Source: Pelagophyceae sp. CCMP2097 (Eukaryota; Sar; Pelagophyceae). From it: DNA of 39,784 nt. The notes under the pieces were generated by a model that made no database searches, was not told where the DNA came from, and worked only from the letters and a program-made list of their open reading frames with translations. Both the position numbers and the translations under genes were made by a program. Below, piece by piece: positions 1 to 11,182 of this stretch; position 1 is the first letter of the stretch, and each line of letters starts with the position of its first letter. The stretch lies in assembly GCA_026770575.1 (NCBI GenBank), contig MU657219.1, forward strand, positions 58,337-98,120, in the 5' to 3' direction.

Positions 1-228
1 TGGTTCAACGGTCCCTTTGTTCAACGGCCCCGGGGTTCGACGGTCCCTTTGTTCAACGGTCCCTTTGTTCAACAGTCCCCTGGTTCGACGGTCCCCTGGT
101 TTAACGGTCCGTTTGTTCAACGGTCCCTTGGTTCGACGGTCCCTTTGTTCGACGGTCCCTTTGTTCGACGGTCCCTTTGTTCAACGGTCCCTTGGTTCGA
201 CGGTCCCGGGGTTCGACGGTCTCACGAG
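1..228. repeat. Minisatellite, about 16-bp unit (TTCRACGGTCCCTTTG)
   Basis: About 14 degenerate head-to-tail copies of a 16-base unit, alternating TTCAACGGTCCC and TTCGACGGTCCC with a TTTG or CTGG linker. Several forward frames and the reverse strand stay open only because the unit lacks stop codons; the encoded peptides are repeats of FNGPLVRRS type. No gene is called. The position upstream of an EMC1 exon, and the similar arrays in later EMC1 introns, suggest intron sequence (inference). Confidence 0.85.
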
Positions 229-1636
229 ACAGCCCTCCATCTTCGGCCCCAAGTCTGATGCAAGGTGCCTCTTTTTCAAGTGGCTTGTGCATCGTCTTTT
301 TCAAAAGTCCGTTGTGCAATCGGGGCGGTCGTTTGGGCAGATTCTTCTCCACGGCGCACGATGCAACAAGCCGGGGGCATCCGCCTGGGAGAGGCGCAAG
401 TTGGACTTTACAGGGCCCCTCGAACCGGTTCACAAGAAAGGGCCGTTCACAAAAAGGGCCGTTTAAAAAAAGGGCCCGACGCGGCCCTTTGGGCCCCCCT
501 TTCAAAAAGGGCCGTTGGATCTTCGGGCCCGTTGGACGAACCTTTTGGGCCGCCAGAGCGCACAAGTCCGGGGTGGCCTGTGCGCGTTGCCGATTCGGCC
601 CGACGTGCGCCGAACAGACCGGGCAAAAGCACAGTTTGCCCAATCGGCACCGTCTGGATTCGGCGTGTTTGAAAAGGCCTTTTTTTTACACAATTTGGCG
701 GCGCACCGGAGGATCAAGGCTCTTGAGTCGCCGATGTGTGCGGGGAGGCCGACTAGGCGCGCGTTTTGGAAGCGACTTTCGACGAGTCGACCTTTTCGCG
801 CATTGCCGTCTGGGAAACATGTTTCAAGGGCAAAGTCGGGACGCACGCCTTTTTGGAACCCAGTGAAGACGCGGCTTGGCCGCCGCACTCTCTACGACGC
901 GCCCGGGTTTTAGACGCAGTGCCGTCGAGAGTGACGAAGCGCCTGTGTGTGCGGCCAACTGCGGAGGCATCCCCGGATGCGCGAGTGGGAAGGCAGCACC
1001 GCGAGGGCATGCCCCGAAGGAAGACTCCGTCGAATGCAGCGCGAGGTCCGTCGCCAAAGGGCGTCGCCAAAGGGCGTCGCCAAAGGGCAAGCTGCCCGAC
1101 AAGGTTCGACGGGCCCCACTCGATGCGGCTTGCCGCGCTGGGTCTGTCCCGAGAGTCCGACCGAGCGAAGGTCCAAGACGGTTCCGAGGGTCCGGGATGA
1201 GACGTTCGCTTTGCGTTTGGAATGGTCCCTTTTTCGTGCTCGGCATTCTTGGAGCCGCCTCAGCTCGAAGCGGGCCACTCTTGCCGCCCGCTTAGACCGG
1301 CGTTTCTCCAAAGGGAAACGCCGTCGGCCCCCATTTTTGTGCACGGCCCTATCACGCGCCCCCGTGCACGCCCTTATCACGCGCCCCGAACCTTTTCGGC
1401 GGCAATCAGGGCCCCCGTGGACGGTCCGTTGAGACGGTCCGTTGAGACGGGCCGCGGCAGTTGGAGAACAGTCCCGTGGGCCCCTCTGGAATGCCCTTGC
1501 CGAGCTTGGGCCGCGGGGCTTTGACTTTGGCGGGTTTTTGCGCCAAACCGGAATGGCACTCCTCCAGACGGCCCTTTGGAAACGCCGGGCAGACGAGCCC
1601 CGTCCGAAAAACTTGTGGCGGACCCCAAAAGGCTAG
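229..1636. other. GC-rich stretch without a recognised exon
   Basis: Open frames exist on both strands, but none has a recognisable motif or consistent codon bias. There is a short tandem of GCCAAAGGGCGTC near 1048-1090 and several GGGCCGTTTRAAAAAAG-like words near 440-520 that recur inside EMC1 introns. It most likely represents EMC1 intron sequence upstream of the exon at 1637; other small EMC1 exons could hide here unseen. Confidence 0.5.
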
Positions 1637-4600
1637 GTCGACACGGTTTCGGCGAGGGTCGTCTACCGCCTCGTCGTCCCGCACGGCGCGGCGCCGGCGC
1701 ACGCCGTCGTCCTCGACAACTTCGTCGTCTACGCGTACTGGAACTCAAAGGCGCAAAGGCAGGAGCTCGGCGCGGCCTCGCAGCGCCCTTTTTGGATGCA
1801 TCCCTTTCATATTCGAAGCACCTTTTTGGCGCCATTTTTTTTCCTAGTTGTGGAAGAGATGCCGTTTGCAGACTCGAAGCCCCTTTTTGGGGGACCGCAC
1901 GCCCGTGGATGCTCGCCGGGCCTCGCGACGTGTTTGAAGGGCCCCCTTTTCGAGCGTTGAACGTTTCTCGAGGCGCGGCATCAAGGACGCACTCGGCGGC
2001 CGAATTTACGCCTTTTTCGACGAGATGGGGCCCCGCAACGTCGAAGGGGTTTGCGGCGGCGGGATTTGAAAGGCCACTGAATGGCCGAATTCGCGGGCGG
2101 CAAGCGTCTCGCCGCAAACGTTTGCTTCCCGACGTTTGCTTCTCGACGTTCAAAACCCGCAAAAGTCCCCTTTGGAGATGCCGTTGGCAAGCGGCCCCCC
2201 TTCGACGGTACCAACCCCCGTCGAGCGGCGGCCCCAAGCGACCTTGGTCTTCATTCGGGAACGCACTTCGGCGGCATGCACGCACTTCGACGGCATGCAC
2301 GCCGTTGAAAACGGCATGCACGCACTTCGACGGCACGAACGCACTTCGACGGCACGAACGCACTTCGACGGCATGCATGCCGTTGAAATGCACGCAGTTC
2401 AACGGAACGAATGCAGTTGGACGGAACGAACGCAGTTCGACGGCATAACACCCCTGTCGGCGGGAGGGCAAGCCTGCCCACCCGGAGAGTGGCCCCCACG
2501 GGGTTTTTCTGGAAAGGACCCTTGTAGAGAGGGCCTTTTCTCAAGCGCCCTTTTCAAACGTGCCTCGTTCAAGAAACCATCCATACGAGGCTCGTCCAAG
2601 CTGCAGGAATTCAACCTCGTACACCGTGATGCGCCCCAAGGGCCGTCGGCCCCGCAAAACTCCTGCCTCGCAAAATAAAATGTCTACACGCCCGCGTTGG
2701 CCAATCGAGTGCTCAAGAAGAGCGCTCCTTTTGCGGGACCCGATGGCGCTTGATCCCGGCCTCTCTGGCGCACAATGCTCTAAGTGCATCCGCCTGGATT
2801 CGTGCAGTTTGCCAAGGCGTCGCCGAAAGCGAATCCCAGAGGCGGAAGCGCGGCGGTGGAATCCCAGAGGCTGTGCACGCGGCCCTTGTGTCCTCGGTTT
2901 TATGGCAACACGCGCTTTATCGACTCTCCAACCCGCAAGGCTTGTCGGGGGCCGTCTTGCCGCGATACCGTACACCTCGGGGGAATTGTCCTTGCGGAAG
3001 TGTGGGAATGTCCTTGCTGAAGTGTGGGAATGTCCTTGCGGAAGTGTGGGAATGTCCTTGCGGAAGTGTGGGAATGTCCTTGCTGAAGTGTGGGAATGTC
3101 CTTGCGGAAGTGTGGGAATATCCTTGCTGAAGTGTGGGAATGTCCTTGCCTGAAGTGCCCACCTTCCACGGGGCCACGGGGCCTTTGCCACGGGTTTCTC
3201 CGGCAAGGCCGGTCGACGTCGGGACTGCCGTCTCCGGCAAAGAGGCGCGAGTTGCCGGAACAAGAGGGGAAATTTCAAGGCGATGCGCGCGTCGTGAGCA
3301 GGACGTCGAGGAGCAGAGAACGAGCATTGCGTGCAGAGAAGAAGACAAGGCGCTCCAGAGATGGAAGGGTGCAAAGAACCCGTTCACAAATGGACCCTCT
3401 GGACCCTGTGTTGCAGACGGGTTTGAACCGCGTTTTGGATCCGCCGTTTTTGGGCCGGATGCGCTCCCCGAAACGCCGAAAACGGCCGTCACAAGCACGG
3501 CCCCGAAAACGGCCCTCAGGCTCCATCTCGCTGCACGAGGGCATGATCGAGCGCCACGGCCTCTCGCCGCTCAAGGTGCTTTGCCGTCTGCGATGGCGGC
3601 AATGGGCATCGTCCGCCTAGGTGCCGGAGCAGGAGGCGGCCTTCTCTTCTTGGAGCGCGCCCCTGCCCGTGGCCCTGCAGCGGTCCTTCGCGCTCGGCAA
3701 GCCCATCGTCTCGCTCAGCGCGACGGTGACGGCCCGCGCCGTCGCCTCGAAGCACGTCCTCGTCGGCATCGCGCCGGGCCAGGTGGCCGCGCTGGACAGG
3801 CGCCTCCTGGACCCGCGGCGGCCCTCGCTCGACGACGCCTCGGACAGGGCGCAGAGGCAAGCCGTCCAGAGGGAGCTCGACGAGGGCCTGCAGCCGTCCG
3901 TAAGGCCGCGCCCGAAAAACCGGAAACCCGGTCTCCGTAAGCGGGCACGCCCCAACACGACGTGGGCGGGACCAAAATGGCCACTTGTTGCAACGTCGAC
4001 CTGGAGCGTCGGGGTTCTTCGGCACCGTCATTTTTGGGCCTCGCCGGCGCTGCCTTTGCGTGGGACCAAGCGGCGACTTTTCCCGAAGCCAAAGTCCGTG
4101 CCCGAGTTGATCCTGGGTTGATGCTGGTTTGGCGCATAAATTTCAGGGCCTTTTGAGGAGCTTGCAAGTGGCAAAGAAGCCGGCGAAAATGCGAGGTCAG
4201 AAGACGCGCGCCATGGGGCACGGTGCGCCATGCGCTCACGCGAGGCCCAAAAGTCCGAACCGAGGCACATCCAGAATCGTTTTGGAAGAATGGTGTTCCA
4301 AAATTTTGAAAATGGCCTTTTTGGATTGTGTGGCCTCTTTTTTGACTTGGGCAGCCTTGCCGCGAGGTGCTTCGGGGAGGAGCACCAAATGAGACCTTTT
4401 TGTGGAAGCGCGCGGGTGACTGATGCACCGCCGGGGACCACTCAATCAGAGTCTCTCGGGTTTTGGCCACACTTGTTGGACCCTTGCCAACGGGGTCGTG
4501 GCTCCACGGAGGCCTTGAGAGCGTCTGCCACGCTGGGTCCTCGTTGGACCCGACGGGGCCTGCCGCGAAGCCTCGGCGCCTCTGTCGCAACGGGCCCACT

Positions 4601-7600
4601 TTGCAAGGCTCCGCAGCGTTTGTCACCGGGTTTTACAAGGGTCGCCGCGTTGTTGGGACCGCCGCGCCGTTTGACCTTGAAGGGCAATGGCGACGGCTCC
4701 AAAGCGTTGTCGGCGGACTTTTGTTTTGGGAGGACGACGGGCGGCATTTCGTCTTTGGGAAAGCCCGTTTTCGGTGCCACGGCATCGTTGGACCCACACG
4801 GCATCGATGCGCGGCATCAGCACGGGGAATGCAGCACGCGGACTCTTTTGGGCAGACGAGGGCCACCTTTGTCGTTTGCCGCGTCGAACCAATGTCGCAC
4901 TTTAGGTATCAGCCGTACCTCCCTCTGCAGCCCCGCGCCTTTGCTTCGTCTACGCGCACCATCCTCGGCCTGCGCACCATCTGGTCGACGCCATCCAAGC
5001 TCGAATCCACCTCGCTCATCTTCGCCGTCGGCATCGACATGTTCGGCTGCCGGTGAGCGGCATCAAACAAGCCGCTCTTTTTAGAGAAAGGAAAAAGGCC
5101 CTCAGGCTCTGAAACAACGGAGGCAAACCCGCTGAAAAAAGGCCCCTTTTGAACCGTTTTCGAGAGACGGCCCCGTTTGAAACACGGCCCTTGTCAACGG
5201 CACCTTTTCAAAAGACACCTTTTCAAAAGGCGCCTTTTCAAAAGGCACCTTTTCAAAAAGCACCTTTTTCAAAAAACACCTTTTCAAAAAGCACCTTTTC
5301 AAAAAGCACCTTTTCAAAAAGCACCTTTTACAAAAATCCTCTTTTCAAAAGGCGCCTTTTCAAAAAGCACCTTTTCAAAAAGCACCTTTTCAAAAGGCAC
5401 CTTTTCAAAAAGAACCTTTTCAAAAAGAACCTTTTCAAAAGGCACCTTTTCAAAAGCGCCTTTTCAAAATGCGCCTTTTCAAGAAGCACCTTTTCAAAAA
5501 GCACCTTTTTCAAAAAGCACCTTTTCAAAAGGCACCTTTTCAAAAAGCAATTTTTCAAAAATCACCTTTTCAAAAAGCACCTTTTCAAAAAGCACCTTTT
5601 CAAAAAGCGCCTTTTCAAAAAGCACCTTTTCAAAAAGCACCTTTTCAAAAGGCGCCTTTTCAAAAGGCACCTTTTCAAAAGCCCCTTTTCAAAATGCGCC
5701 TTTTCAAGAAGCACCTTGTCCAACGGTTCAAAATGTGGCCATTTTGGGAAAGTGCCTTTTCAAAAAGGCCCCAATGGCCACCTTTTCAAGGGTCGCTTTG
5801 CAGTGCCTTTGGAATGCGAAGGCGTTGGCGTGGGTTTTCCAGAATCGCGTCTTTCTCGAAGGACGCCTCGTCTTGAGACGAGGCAGACTGGCGAGGGCAC
5901 ACTGGAAACGGGATCGACGAGGGGGTCGGACCGCGGTACGAGGGCCGCTCCAATTGCCGCCCCGAATGCGACGTCCGCAAGGGGCCCTTCGATAGGGACC
6001 CTTCGAGAGCGTTCTGAAGCAAAGGACGATGCCTCCGGGGCCCATCCTCCGGGGCCCATCCTCCGGGCCCCAAAGACAGAACGGTCCGCACTCGGCAGGA
6101 CGGTCATCGAGACGGCCGTTGCACGACTGCGGCCCGGACGCATGCTGCCGAGGTCCGTTGCGCCCCGAATTGCGGACCGAATTCAGGGCTCCCTTCATGT
6201 CTTCGGGCAGGGTGGCTCCCAAAAGCAGGGCGGCTCCATGAGAGGCCCCTTTCTTCAGCGTCGGTCCCCTGCTCAAAACGGTCCAGAGGACAGTATTCTC
6301 GCAAGTTGGACAGGTGGGACCGTTGGGAGACGCGGCGCACAAGCACGGTCCACTTTTGAAGCGCCGTCTCGAGAGCGGTCTCTCCTGTCTCCGACTCGGG
6401 GCCATCTTTTTCGGCGATTCCTTTTCGGATCGCGAAACGCCGTCGACAGCACTGTGTGGCTCCCGGGCCACCTCGGGGTCGCTGAAACAACGTCGTTTCA
6501 TCCCGCGACGCGCCGTTTCCCAGAACCGCCACAGCGACCGCCACGCAGACTCTGCGTGGTCCGCTGCTCTCGAGACTTCTGATTTGAAAGGGCTGGCCCC
6601 CTCGCAACTGGCCCACGCGGCGTTTATCGCTGAAAAGGGCCACTTTGCACGAGGCGCGCCAAGAGGCGCGTTTCGCTGAAGGCGCGCGTCGAATGCGCGG
6701 CGTCTTGACTCCCAAAAGGGTCATTTTTTTAAAATAAGGGATCCGTTTTGCTCCTCAACACGCGCCCTTGGCTCGAAAAGAGACCGTTTTGAGCCATGCC
6801 CGGGTCGTGCTTTGACAGTCGTGGGCCCGAAGCGAAGCGCTGTCGAGAGCGGCGGGCTTTCCTGCGGAGCCCTCTCTTTCTCTCGAGTCGCGTGCGCCTG
6901 CGGCCCCGAGTGCTCCTTTGGGCGAGCCCGCTCGTCGCACCGGGGAGGCCTTTTGCGTCGGCGAGAGCCTTATTTCTTCCAGGGCCGCGCGAGTGCAGTC
7001 TCGGCTTTGTCGTGCATCCCGTGGGCATCTCAGCTCATCAAAGGAGCAGGAACAACGCGCGGGCTGAGTTGCCGATGCCGCATTTCGACGTTTGCCTTGA
7101 AAACGTTTGCCGCCCCGTCGGGGTCGCCTTGCAATGCGACTTTGAAGCGAGGGGAGCCACGTCGGATTGCAAGATGCCGGGCGAAAACGCAAGGGCCGAA
7201 AGACATGAAGGGACGCCCTTTGGGACCGTCGTTGTGGCAACGTCCTCAAGGACGGCATTTCGGTGCCTCGCATGAATCACGCCCGACGTCTGCGTCGGCA
7301 TTCCACCGAAGAGCGCGTATTTGGGCGGGCTTTGCGGGCAAAGGCGATGAGGGTTTTTCTTCATGTTTGCCCTTGGCCGCGTTTGTCCGTCTCCCGCGGT
7401 CTCCACCGACGGCGCGTGTCGCGTTTCGGCTCGCAAGTGCGGATGGGGCCCGAAGACGCCCAAGGCACGGACACGTTTGCGAGGCGTTTGTCGGGCAGCC
7501 TCTGGAGCCTGGCCCGAAGCGCGCGGCCCCGAACGCACACGTCGGAATTCGGACGCGGGCGAATGGGTCCGCCAGAGAGATGGCCAGACCCGCTTCATTC

Positions 7601-8053
7601 GGGCCCCGAGGTTGCGGGCCCACACCAGAGGGCGCACGACCCCGAAAGCGAGGGCCCGCGTGCGACTTGTGTGCCAAGTTGCATGCGAACCACGTCCCGT
7701 GCGAAACAACTCCGTGCAGAACAAGGCAGAGCGCCCGTGCGGCGCCGCCGAATTCGCCGCCCGCCCGAATGCCGATTCGTGCTGCCGCACACTTGCCCGC
7801 ACACTTGCCCGAATGAATTTTTAAAAACGTAGGCACACGCCTTCCGGGACGTTTGATCTCCTCGCAGACGACTTCCAATACGGCCTCCTCCTCCTCCTCC
7901 TCGGCGCCTTCGCCGTCGCCGCGGCGGCGCTGCGCCACGGCGCCAACAGGAAGGTCCGTCGGAGGGCCGTTTGGCCTTTTGAAAAAAGGGCCGTTTTGAA
8001 AAAAGGGCCGTTTGGACAATCGGCGATAGGCGCTGGCGCTGAACTGGGCCTAA
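1637..8053 (+). CDS. EMC1: ER membrane protein complex subunit 1, C-terminal 250 residues in six exons
   Basis: EMC1 is the large lumenal subunit of the ER membrane complex, which inserts transmembrane segments into the ER membrane. Exons read here: 1637-1769 (VVYRLVVPHG, then NFVVYAYWNSKA), 3520-3575 (SLHEGMIERHGLSPLK), 3621-3899 (ASKHVLVGIAPGQV, then RRLLDPRRP), 4913-5052 (TPSKLESTSLIFAVGIDMF), 7833-7953 (PSGTFDLLADDFQYGL followed by a Leu/Ala-rich transmembrane helix) and 8030-8053 (short tail, stop TAA). These blocks lie in the same order as the C-terminus of animal and plant EMC1, including the DPRRP, KLEST and FD-L-DDF motifs, and the spacing across the 5052/7833 junction matches exactly. 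Phases agree throughout (753 nt, 250 codons plus stop). Introns are 1770-3519 (GC donor), 3576-3620, 3900-4912, 5053-7832 and 7954-8029. The N-terminal part lies upstream of the window or is unseen. The last tiny exon is the least certain; reading through would give a slightly longer tail. Confidence 0.92.
2262..2447. repeat. Minisatellite in EMC1 intron, GCACTTCGACGGCATGCAC-type unit
   Basis: Degenerate tandem copies of a roughly 19-20 base unit built from CACTTCGACGGCATGCACG and CAGTTCGACGGAACGAACG. It lies inside the EMC1 intron 1770-3519. The open frames it creates are of low complexity (RRHERTSTA type) and are not genes. Confidence 0.85.
2988..3160. repeat. Minisatellite in EMC1 intron, 22-bp unit
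   Basis: About seven and a half nearly perfect copies of a 22-base unit, AATGTCCTTGCGGAAGTGTGGG, with GCGG/GCTG variants alternating. It sits in the same intron as the array at 2262-2447 but has an unrelated unit. Confidence 0.95.
5200..5716. repeat. Minisatellite in EMC1 intron, 15-bp CCTTTTCAAAAAGCA unit
   Basis: More than 30 copies of CCTTTTCAAAAAGCA or CCTTTTCAAAAGGCA. Each unit has self-complementary arms (CCTTTT/AAAAGG), so the array could form serial hairpins. The 15-base period keeps forward frames and a reverse frame open (peptides of FSKST, QKAPF, LFKKH type), producing a 477-codon open frame. The array lies wholly inside the EMC1 intron 5053-7832, so this open frame is not a protein gene. 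Confidence 0.95.
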
Positions 8054-9128
8054 AGCGGCCGGCCCGTACACACACGGCCTCGACGAACCACCCGCCAAAC
8101 GGCCTCGAAAGCCGGCAGCCGCGACGAACCTCCGCGACGAACCACTGCGACGAAAGCCGCCCGGGCAGCCGCGGTCCTCGGCGCGCGTTTTTCACATCAT
8201 AACTCGATAATGCACCGGCTTCCGAGGGCAGCACGGCCAAGGGAAGGGCCCCCGGGCGACGCCAACGCATCTCTTGGTCCAGACTTCCTCGTGTTCGACC
8301 AGTGAGAGAGTTCTCTCCGTTGAAAAGTCGAAAAGAATCTTCGAGGGGCAAAGCTCCTAGGATGGGAGCAGGAGGCACGGTCGCTCAATTACCTCCCCCG
8401 TGGTTGGAACACTGCGTTGCGTGGATTGAACGTTTCCTGTCCGGCGCGCGCTCCCGCGGGGGCCGAGGGGATGTCTCCCTTGAGGTGATGCGTGTAACTG
8501 AGCTGACTCGGAGACAACAGCGGGGAGGTGCAACGCGCAGGAAACTTGGCCGAAAACTAGCGACCTTGCCGACGCGTGCGGGTTACCGGTAAGGTTCCAC
8601 CGTGCCGACGCGCAGAGGGCCGGCTGGCGCCGCGGGCCCGCGGCGGCGTGCGGGAGTTGTCGCTCTCCCCCGCGCGCGCGCCGCATCCGCGATACGAGAT
8701 TGGATGGCGGCGGACTTGGGGCCGCCGAGAGTACCCGGACGCACTTGTGATACTGCCGCTGATACAGGCCCGCAGCTCGGCGCCCGGGGCCCGCGGCGTG
8801 TGCAAGAAGTGCGGCGGGCCTCCGCGACGCGGACCTTCTCCGCGGTCGAAGCTTGGGCGCCCGCGGCACAAAGCAGGGTCCTTCCTGCAGGGGCCGTGGT
8901 TGCGGCGGCGGCGGGGCCGCTGGCGGCGAGGGTGCCCGGAGCACGTGGGCCTGGCTCCGGTGAACGAGGTCGCGAGGTGCGCCCGCGCTCAGGAGGCCGA
9001 GGCGCTCGAGGTTGTCAGGGACAGTCATCGCTGTGTGTTCGACGTCTAGTTTAAACGTCGCCAAACTCGACTAGGGACCTTCCCTGGAAGTCCAGAACAT
9101 TTCAGAAAGGTTCCTAGAGCTCGGGCCC
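8054..9128. other. Intergenic, very GC-rich; coding potential unresolved
   Basis: 8297-8340 resembles one end of the SINE-like element at 12.54 kb (shared GTTCT-TCCGTTGAAAAGTC). From about 8400 to 9060 the sequence is unique and has strong GC3 bias in overlapping frames on both strands. Plus strand: a frame ending at 9049 contains GVCKKCGGPP and ARAQEAEALEVVRDSH. Minus strand: a frame starting at an ATG at 9064 begins MATFKLDVEHTAMTVPDNLE. Only one can be the main coding strand, and no family motif settles which. No gene is called. Confidence 0.4.
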
Positions 9129-10772
9129 ATGCGCCTCGTCGCGCTTGTAGTCCTGCGCGTTGCCTCGGCGGCGAGCGCGGCCTCGGCGCAGGGCGGCCCA
9201 TCGAACCCCATCGCGTCAACACCGCCCCAAAGCAGCGCGACGTCGGCGCACGGCGCGGAGCTCGGCGCCTGCTTCGGCGACGCCAGGCGCATCGCCTGCG
9301 CCGCTTGCGAGACGGACGCGCTCGGCGGCGCGTTTTCGTGCGACTGCAGCGGCTCTCACCGCTCCAACGCCGCAAACGCGTGTGCCTCGGTCATCTCGGC
9401 AACGAACGCGTCTTCGGTGCTGGTGCACCCGCAGCCGCCGCCGAGACTCGGGTTTACCTCGCAATTGGATGATTTCCTCGGTCACCTGGCAGACGCCTGC
9501 AACACGCAATCGCATTTCATTTACGGCGGGTTCCACATCGACGCAGGTGCGCCATGCGGTGCTTGCGAATGCAAGACGCGCGCGTAGGCATGCGGGCCGC
9601 GCCCGTGGTGCCCGTCGACTTCTTTCTGGCCATTGAACCAATCAACGCTTTTCTTCAAAACCACCCCACCTGCCACCAAACGCGCGTGCTGCCCTGGGCC
9701 TGCTCGGCGGTGGCGCAGGCGGGCGGGCCCGAAATGCTGGCGCCCTACGCGGCGGAGCACCGCTGCACACGAAGCATAATCCGGCGCAACTGGACGGGAG
9801 TCACGGGACCACACTGGAGAGGTCGACGGGCCCTCTGCGACCGTCGCTTTGACGACGGCCCCTTGGATCCCAGACGCTCCCTGCTGTATGGGCTCCCACG
9901 TTCCTCTTTGCTGCATCCCGTGATGGAATACCCCACTCAGGTATCAACTGGAAGCTCGCAGCCCCCATCCGCAGCCTCGGCGGTGATTTCATGGCCTCTC
10001 TCCCTCTAGACTTCCGACGAGCCGCGAAAAGCGCCGGCGTCGGCCAATCTAGGCCGCCGAGGTTCAACGCCGTGCGTTCACGATACGGCCCTTTTCGCAG
10101 AAGACGGGCCTTTTCGGGCCCGACGGCAACTCGCCGGGGGTAACTCGAGGTACAGCAGCCTGTCGCAATGGTGTGCGTAGGTCCACTTCAACCTCGACTG
10201 CGACTGGCTGCTGTACATGGAGAAGCGCGACGGGCAACCCGATCGAATGAAGAAGTTTAAATTCGATTTTAAGAAAGCCAACGCAGTCTGCGACGGCTCC
10301 GACGCCAACTTAAAAGCGATTGCGTTCAGAAGCGTCGCAGCCTACGTCAACGCCACAAGGAAAATGGGCGACCAACTGCCAGTGCGCCCCCCGCCCTCGG
10401 CGCGAAAGGCCCCGTCGGGGAAACTTTGAGGTTTCGGCTGAGCGGCCGCGACCTTAGACGCCCCGGGATATTAAATCAAACCCTCGCGCCTTAGACGCCA
10501 CAACTCAGGTCCTCGTCGCGACGAGCATCGGCAAGGCCGGCCACGAGGCGACCCAATGGGTCTTCGACGCCTACAAGGCGCAGCTGCCGGGTTTTACCTT
10601 CTTCAAGAGCGGCGCCGCGAGCAATTACCGCGAGGTCAACGCCGCCGCAGAGCTCTCTCTCCTCCTCGAGGCAGAGAGCTTCGTTGGGCTGGGCAGGTCG
10701 ACGTTTTCAAAGTTCGTCGCGCTGCGTCTTAGACGTCGACCAGCGCCGGGCCGAGTCTGGATGGTGTCGTAG
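9129..10772 (+). CDS. Secreted fucosyltransferase-like protein, multi-exon
   Basis: The start is an ATG followed by a hydrophobic signal peptide (MRLVALVVLRVASAASAASA) and a Cys-rich stretch. Well-supported exons: 9129-9546, joined across a 41-nt GT-AG intron (9547-9587) to a frame reading PVVPVDFFLAIEP; 10181-10381 (NLDCDWLLYMEKRDGQ, then AAYVNATRKMGDQLP); and 10509-10772 (VLVATSIGKAGHEATQWV, then AELSLLLEAESFVGLGRSTF, stop TAG). Joining at 10381/10509 is phase 0 with donor GTGCGC and acceptor ACTCAG. A small exon 10101-10139 followed by another 41-nt intron is likely. The segment 9822-10100 is unresolved: two frames look coding. The C-terminal pattern (acidic E-LLLEA-FVG-STFS) resembles the sugar-nucleotide-binding end of O-fucosyltransferase/GT23 enzymes. 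The donor would be GDP-fucose in the ER or Golgi; this is family-level inference. The acceptor is unknown. Confidence 0.65.
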
Positions 10773-11182
10773 TGACTTTCCGCAGAGTCGAAAAAACGTC
10801 GGCCGACTCCGCCAGGCCCCAAGGTCCTCCGGGACCACTCTGTGATTATTTTAACATTTAACTCGGCTCCATCCAGCCATATTAGCTCCTCGTCGCCATC
10901 CCCGCGACCGCCCGGTCTTCCCCGCCAGAGCCCCCGTACGTGAAATGAAGAGGCTTTTTCCGTTTTTTTACGTGTGAAATAATGCAGAGCTTTTTACGTG
11001 AAATGATGAGGCTTTTTACGGCGCCTTACGTGAAAAGAAGAGGCCCCGGGCCTTACGTGTCATTGCCAGGGCGAAGGCATGGGCGAGCCGCGGCGGCTGG
11101 CACCGCAGCATGTGCCGAAGCCGAACTAATTCGCCAGGCCACCGTCGAGCTTGTAAACGAGATTGCGCAAGTCGGTTTTCGC
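10773..11182. repeat. Convergent intergenic region with degenerate TTACGTGAAA repeats
   Basis: This separates the 3' ends of two convergent genes. Between about 10935 and 11065 there are four degenerate copies of TTTTACGTGAAATGAWGAGGC with T-rich linkers. Poly-T and A/T-rich patches could serve in 3' end formation, but no specific signal is claimed. Confidence 0.6.

Noticed and set aside
17..466. Long overlapping open frames in the first 500 bases
   Set aside because: They come from a 16-bp tandem unit without stop codons; no start context, no family motif, several frames open at once.
5149..6582. A 477-codon Lys/Phe-rich protein
   Set aside because: Lies inside an EMC1 intron and is encoded by a 15-bp minisatellite open in several frames.
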